Part shown: positions 60,201 to 64,000 of the stretch, one piece after another
How the letters are laid out: every line of letters begins with the position of its first letter
Position numbering within the stretch: the first letter of the stretch is position 1
Translations under genes and position numbers: made by a program
The notes under the pieces: model-generated
Seen by the model: only the letters and a program-made list of their open reading frames with translations
Told to the model about the DNA's origin: nothing
Database searches by the model: none
Source of the DNA: Nymphaea colorata
Taxonomy: Eukaryota; Streptophyta; Magnoliopsida; Nymphaeales; Nymphaeaceae
DNA length: 64,000 nucleotides
Direction of reading: 5' to 3'
NCBI RefSeq assembly: GCF_008831285.2
Contig: NC_045142.1
Span: 13,158,716 to 13,222,715 of the forward strand

Positions 60201-61080
60201 TATTCTTTATTTTTTTAAGTTGACTACAAATGGCTGATTTTTTTTGTCATAGTGTATGTAGACCACATTATTATTGTAGGAGATGATTTGATGAAGATTG
60301 ATAATCTCAAAGAGCTCTTGAACCAAAAGTTCAAGTTGAAGGACTTGGGAAAGTTGAGATACATGTTGGGCATTGAAGTAGCCCGATCTAATATTGGCAT
60401 GTTTATGTCACATAAGAAATACCTCATTGACATTCTTTATTATGCAAGATACATGAGCCAAACCATGCAAAACCCCTATGAAACAACACTTGAAGCTAGG
60501 TAATGACACTGGAGACATCCTAAAGGACTCAAGTTCATACAAAAAACTATTGGAAAACTTATATATTTGACCATAACCAGATTAGACATTGTTCATGCTA
60601 TTTACATATTAAGTCAATTATGAGCAAACCTTGTCTTGCACACCCAGAGATGATAAATACATTGCTAAGGTATCTAAAAGGTACTATTGAGCATGGAATT
60701 CTACTATAATCTACCCATTCTTTAAAGGGGTAGTGCGACTTAGATTGGGCCTCATTCCCAATGACAAGGAAGTCCACAAGTGGGTATCATGATTGGCAAC
60801 AATTCAATCACCTAGAAAACCAAAAAGCAAACTATGGTGACTAGATCATATGCTGAATTGGAATATTAGTCTATGGTATCAGCAACTTGCGAGCTTGTTT
60901 GGTTGGAGGCTATTTTATGTGATTGGGATTTTCATCATAAGCAACCACTTGAATTTATGTTGCAACAATCAAGCAGCCATGTACATAGAAGCCAACCCTA
61001 TGTCTTATGAGAGAACAAAACACATAAAAATAGATTGCCACTTGATTAGAGAGAAGATCCAAAGCAAAGAGATCTAAACA
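57230..61080 (+). pseudogene. copia gag-pol remnants
   Basis: In order: gag ('NAKNKLSFIDGFILKP' near 57265, 'SWIINSFHKELVGTL' near 57365); a zinc-knuckle start CKNCGKFAH (57810); protease 'WFIDVGATYHI' (58043), where the catalytic DSGA-type site reads DVGA; integrase (58360-58860, with SNNG where a functional enzyme has SDNG); RT (59700-60480, 'YVDHIIIVGDD' where YVDD is expected); and RNase H (60850-61077). Stops and frameshifts are frequent. Confidence 0.88.
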
Positions 61081-61174
61081 CAGTTCGTCCCATCAACACA
61101 ACAAGCCATATACATATTTACTAAAGCATCTAGATGGGAAGCTTTCCAACTCATCAATCCTAGAGCGTCAACTT

Positions 61175-61183
61175 GAAGGGGAG
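61175..61183 (+). other. polypurine tract
   Basis: GAAGGGGAG immediately before the 3' LTR. Confidence 0.85.
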
Positions 61184-61423
61184 TGTTAGCAGCTAAGGAT
61201 TTTCCTTTTCCTTATTTTCTAGATTTGGTATCTCATTGATAAGGAAAAAAGAAATTGTTGAGATAGAGCAGTTTCTAAGATCCACAATTTGTGGAATGCT
61301 TATCTTCATTCGTATTATCTCTCTCCCTTTTGAATTTAAGAGTTTGTTCATGATAATGGAAAACAAATCAACGTCGCCTTCTCTCTCTTGTTCTCTATCT
61401 TATTTTCTTCCACCAATTTAACA
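61184..61423 (+). repeat. 3' LTR of the old copia
   Basis: About 240 bp, TGTTAG...TTTAACA. Confidence 0.88.
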
Positions 61424-63335
61424 AATTACCCCTCTCTACAAATGGTAATATATAACTATATTTGAAATGTGTTGTATATTTTTATTTAGAGTATTTTCAA
61501 TGTTATATTTTCACTGCTACATATTATTTTGCCAATTCATGGGGCCAACAAGAGCACTGGATGCATTACTTGAGTGACTTTCCGATCAAAACGTCAACTT
61601 CTACAATTTAATTCAAGGATGGATTTTCTCATCTTGGTTGCGGTTACGGGTTGGCTGTTGAAATTCATACTATTTTTTGCGCAAAGGAGACGTGCCTTTT
61701 GCATGTGTATGAGGCTAACACTTTTCAAGATCTTCCATTGTATCGCCATTACATTTTACTCTTTAATACAATTCCAGCCCATCCAGATAATAAGACATAA
61801 TCACAACATTATATTGTTGAATTAACAACAAGCAGCTTCCATGATTTTCACTGCATGGTATGTAAGATGATACCACATTCCTTGTCAAGACGTGACGGTA
61901 GTTAGTAATTGTAGTGCTTTGCTACTGTAGGTTCCTTTTGGAGAGATATTTTAAATCTGGACGTTGGTCATTTCAAATACTAGTAAACTATGCTAATCCC
62001 CATGCAAATGAATGACTTCGGCGGTGGAATGTTCTTCTTTAAATACATGGCATGAGTTTTGTTGGACCAACCCATGATGTTCACACAATATGGCATGCCA
62101 ACAATTTGAGCAGAGTTGCGCGTTGAGCTGCTCCGCTTCCTCTAGAGACAATAAGAGGAGAATCATTGAGATGGCGGCCAGAAAATGTCCTCAATTTGGT
62201 ATATGCATTTTTTTTATTAGTGTCCATCTTTCGTCAGTATGATATTAAAAATGAATGCACAAAATTTTTTGTAGCTTTTGTCCATATACACTTAACAACA
62301 CTATCATACCAACATTAATTGTTATTTGTTCACGTGTCTGCTTTCCAATGTGCCTGATATTTTATGTACTTTTTCATCATGTCTTCTTTTAATATGTCTT
62401 CTCTATGATTGTACAAATAAATTAAATGAGTTTTATGCAGGGTAGGTGTGGACTAAGTGTTGGCAATTATTCACATCGACCCTAGAAAACTTTGTATTTT
62501 TATATTAATATTTTAAAGCAAATTTTTTTAATTTATAATTTTATATATTGGTGCTTTTAAAAATTTAAAATTTTATACCTAATTCCTTTTAATCAAAATT
62601 TTCTACCTCCACCCCTAAAGCACTATGTAGTTGGATCAATTTGGTGCATAAAGCTGGGCAAAGGTGGGGGTAGTGATGCTCGAATGGTGGCCCTAGAAGG
62701 GCGGTGGGTGAAGGTAGGGTCACAATGGACATTGGATGGCAGGGAACGACTGTAGAAGATGGTGGTGACTATGAGGCCAAGGTTGACAGGTCGAAACTTG
62801 AGAGAGAAGAGATTGAACAATGAAGGACAAAAGTTTCATTTTAGAATTTTACTCTAATTCTTGAACTTAACTCCATGAATTGATGTCATTTAAGCCAGTC
62901 GAGTTGAGTCTAACTCGGTGAATCGATGTCATCTAGCCCAGTCGAGTTGAGTTAATGTAACTCAAACTTGTTCATTTAATAGTTTAAACTTAAACTTATT
63001 CTTAAACTCTACTCATTTAAAAAACTAGTGTAGTTCGAATAAAACATATTTAGTGAGTTCAAATCCAAATAAAGTTGGTTCGACTCGACTGGACTCGACT
63101 CGTTGTTGAGCGGGTGATGTCTATCTCGCGCTCGGATTCGTTTAGATCCGAGGGAGCGCGCGCATTCAGTCTATTTGGTCGATCTCGGGTTAAACCACAG
63201 ACAAGTTGACATGGCATACGGTCTGGGCAGGTTTGCCTTATCGGATTGGCAAAACCCGCCACGGCAGCACTGTGGGCTTACGAGGACGCGGACTTATATA
63301 ATGAGGACCTCCGCCCGGCTCTGCTCGCGCACGAA
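61424..63335. other. CHLG-GLB1 intergenic region, part 2, and GLB1 upstream
   Basis: No gene is seen in 61424-62850. A 43-bp doublet (gatgtcat...ccagtcgagttgag) lies at 62882-62960. Toward 63300 the sequence becomes GC-rich, and a TATA word (ttatataat) sits at 63293-63301, 35 bp before the chosen GLB1 ATG. Confidence 0.6.
63293..63301 (+). promoter_or_regulatory. GLB1 TATA box
   Basis: TTATATAAT in GC-rich context. Initiation about 30 bp downstream would give a very short leader before ATG 63336, 63348 or 63351, and would exclude the in-frame ATG at 63246. Confidence 0.5.
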
Positions 63336-63758
63336 ATGATCGTCAGCATGATGGCGGCGCCGGCTCTGCCTACGAGGACGGCGAAACCAGAGTGGACATC
63401 TGGCGTCCATCTCCTTCCTTCCTTCTCGCAGCATCTGGCTGCGACGTCTCAGACTCCGACCCTTCAATTCCCGAAGTACAATGTCGCAAGAACGAACCCT
63501 GTGCTAAAGAGTTCAAGAACGGATAGAGCAACCTTGGCTGTTAGGTCCCAAGCTTCACCTGGTACTCTCTCTCTGTCTCTCTCTTTTTGTCCCTCTGACA
63601 CACATGCACGCACACGCACAAAAGAAGCGTCTATCTTTCTGTGGATGCAGACCAAGTTGATCTTCATTCCTCGGTTGTGTTTGGATGAATTCTCAAACCA
63701 CTGTGCCACTAGGTTACGTTCCTGAAGCAGATTTCTATAAAATCGAAGCAATTTTGAG
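63336..63758 (+). CDS. Plastid PII nitrogen sensor (GLB1), exons 1-2, cut by window end
   Basis: Exon 1, 63336-63561, encodes a serine/threonine/arginine-rich transit peptide. Exon 2, 63713-63758, after acceptor ccactag, encodes GYVPEADFYKIEAILR, which matches the start of plant PII proteins (YIP.SKFYKVEAIVRPWR). The junction is in phase, and the next intron opens AG|GTATGAG. PII binds ATP, ADP and 2-oxoglutarate, and in plants also senses glutamine; it activates N-acetylglutamate kinase in arginine synthesis. The T-loop, B-loop and C-terminal Q-loop lie beyond the window, so completeness cannot be judged. An alternative acceptor at 63650 would bring in an in-frame TGA at 63658 and was not used. 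The start could instead be 63348 or 63351. No copy of a conserved exon 3 is seen before 64000. Confidence 0.88.
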
Positions 63759-64000
63759 GTATGAGTGGTTCTTTCACTTTACCATTCATTTGGCGTTGAA
63801 GCTTTTGGTTAGTATGTCCCAGTATCTTACGTGTTCCTTTTTGGCCCCGGCGGCGGGCGGTGGGGATTTCGGGGATGTTAAGGCCGTGGAGAGTTTCTCA
63901 TGTGTCATCCGTGAGTATTCCTATGATGAAGGTTTGATTGATTTCTGTAGCGTTTTCTTTACTCCTACTTGGATTGAGAATTGTTTCCTTCTTTGGGGTT
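63759..64000 (+). other. GLB1 intron 2, start
   Basis: Intron sequence to the window edge, with a GC-rich patch (ggccccggcggcggg) near 63843. No coding match is seen. Confidence 0.6.

Larger units (their letters stand above)
56818..61423 (+). mobile_element. old degenerate Ty1/copia element
   Basis: A plus-strand element with LTRs of ~242 and 240 bp that are clearly diverged. The primer site is near-perfect (TGGTATAAGAG, 57060-57070), the polypurine tract is GAAGGGGAG, and flanks gatta/aatta form an imperfect 5-bp target duplication. Remnants of all domains occur in order but in many frames. The element is a different family from the two minus-strand copias. Its LTR start has lost the TG (CG at 56818). 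Confidence 0.92.

Noticed and set aside
63246-63335. Upstream in-frame ATG for GLB1
   Set aside because: A TATA box lies between it and the next ATG, and the added residues (acidic, DADLYNEDL) do not look like a transit peptide start.

Overview
The window is nuclear DNA of a flowering plant. It is AT-rich and contains genes with many short exons and GT-AG introns, plant-type Ty1/copia LTR retrotransposons, a LINE relic, an endogenous plant pararetrovirus and many dinucleotide microsatellites. Introns of up to 12 kb filled with transposons suggest a lineage with expanded introns; the species cannot be named from the sequence.

Three host genes were assembled by hand. (1) A DEAD-box RNA helicase of the plastid RH50 type (+, 5970-30054, 8 exons, 682 codons). 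(2) Chlorophyll synthase CHLG (-, 34118-51432, 15 exons, 372 codons), tail-to-tail with RH50. (3) The first two exons of the plastid nitrogen sensor PII, GLB1 (+, 63336 to beyond the window end), head-to-head with CHLG across about 12 kb. Every splice junction used keeps phase and removes the stops seen in the raw frames. All three products are expected to act in the plastid: rRNA maturation, the last step of chlorophyll synthesis, and nitrogen/carbon signalling.

Region by region: 1-5200 is intergenic with a minus-strand LINE reverse-transcriptase relic. RH50 intron 1 (6283-18331) holds a compound insertion bounded on both sides by TA-type dinucleotide tracts. It consists of a decayed caulimovirid block on + (movement-protein-like, coat/zinc-knuckle and protease segments), a gag-less copia element on - that has lost its 3' end, and a second caulimovirid coat fragment on - that is about 97% identical to part of the first block. 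RH50 introns 3 and 4 hold a ~390-bp polypurine tract, tandem duplications and microsatellites. CHLG intron 6 (36856-46795) carries a near full-length copia element of the same family, with 246-bp LTRs, PBS and PPT, in the sense orientation of the gene. The CHLG-GLB1 interval carries an old, degenerate third copia (56818-61423).

No convincing new multi-gene system was found. The points most worth a second look are the compound viral/copia insertion at a TA repeat in RH50, a (CT)n repeat lying on the CHLG exon 5 splice donor, a bZIP-type TGACGTCA palindrome beside a TATA-like box in the CHLG promoter, a frame-preserving 150-bp tandem repeat in CHLG intron 3, and a strong hairpin just inside RH50 intron 2.
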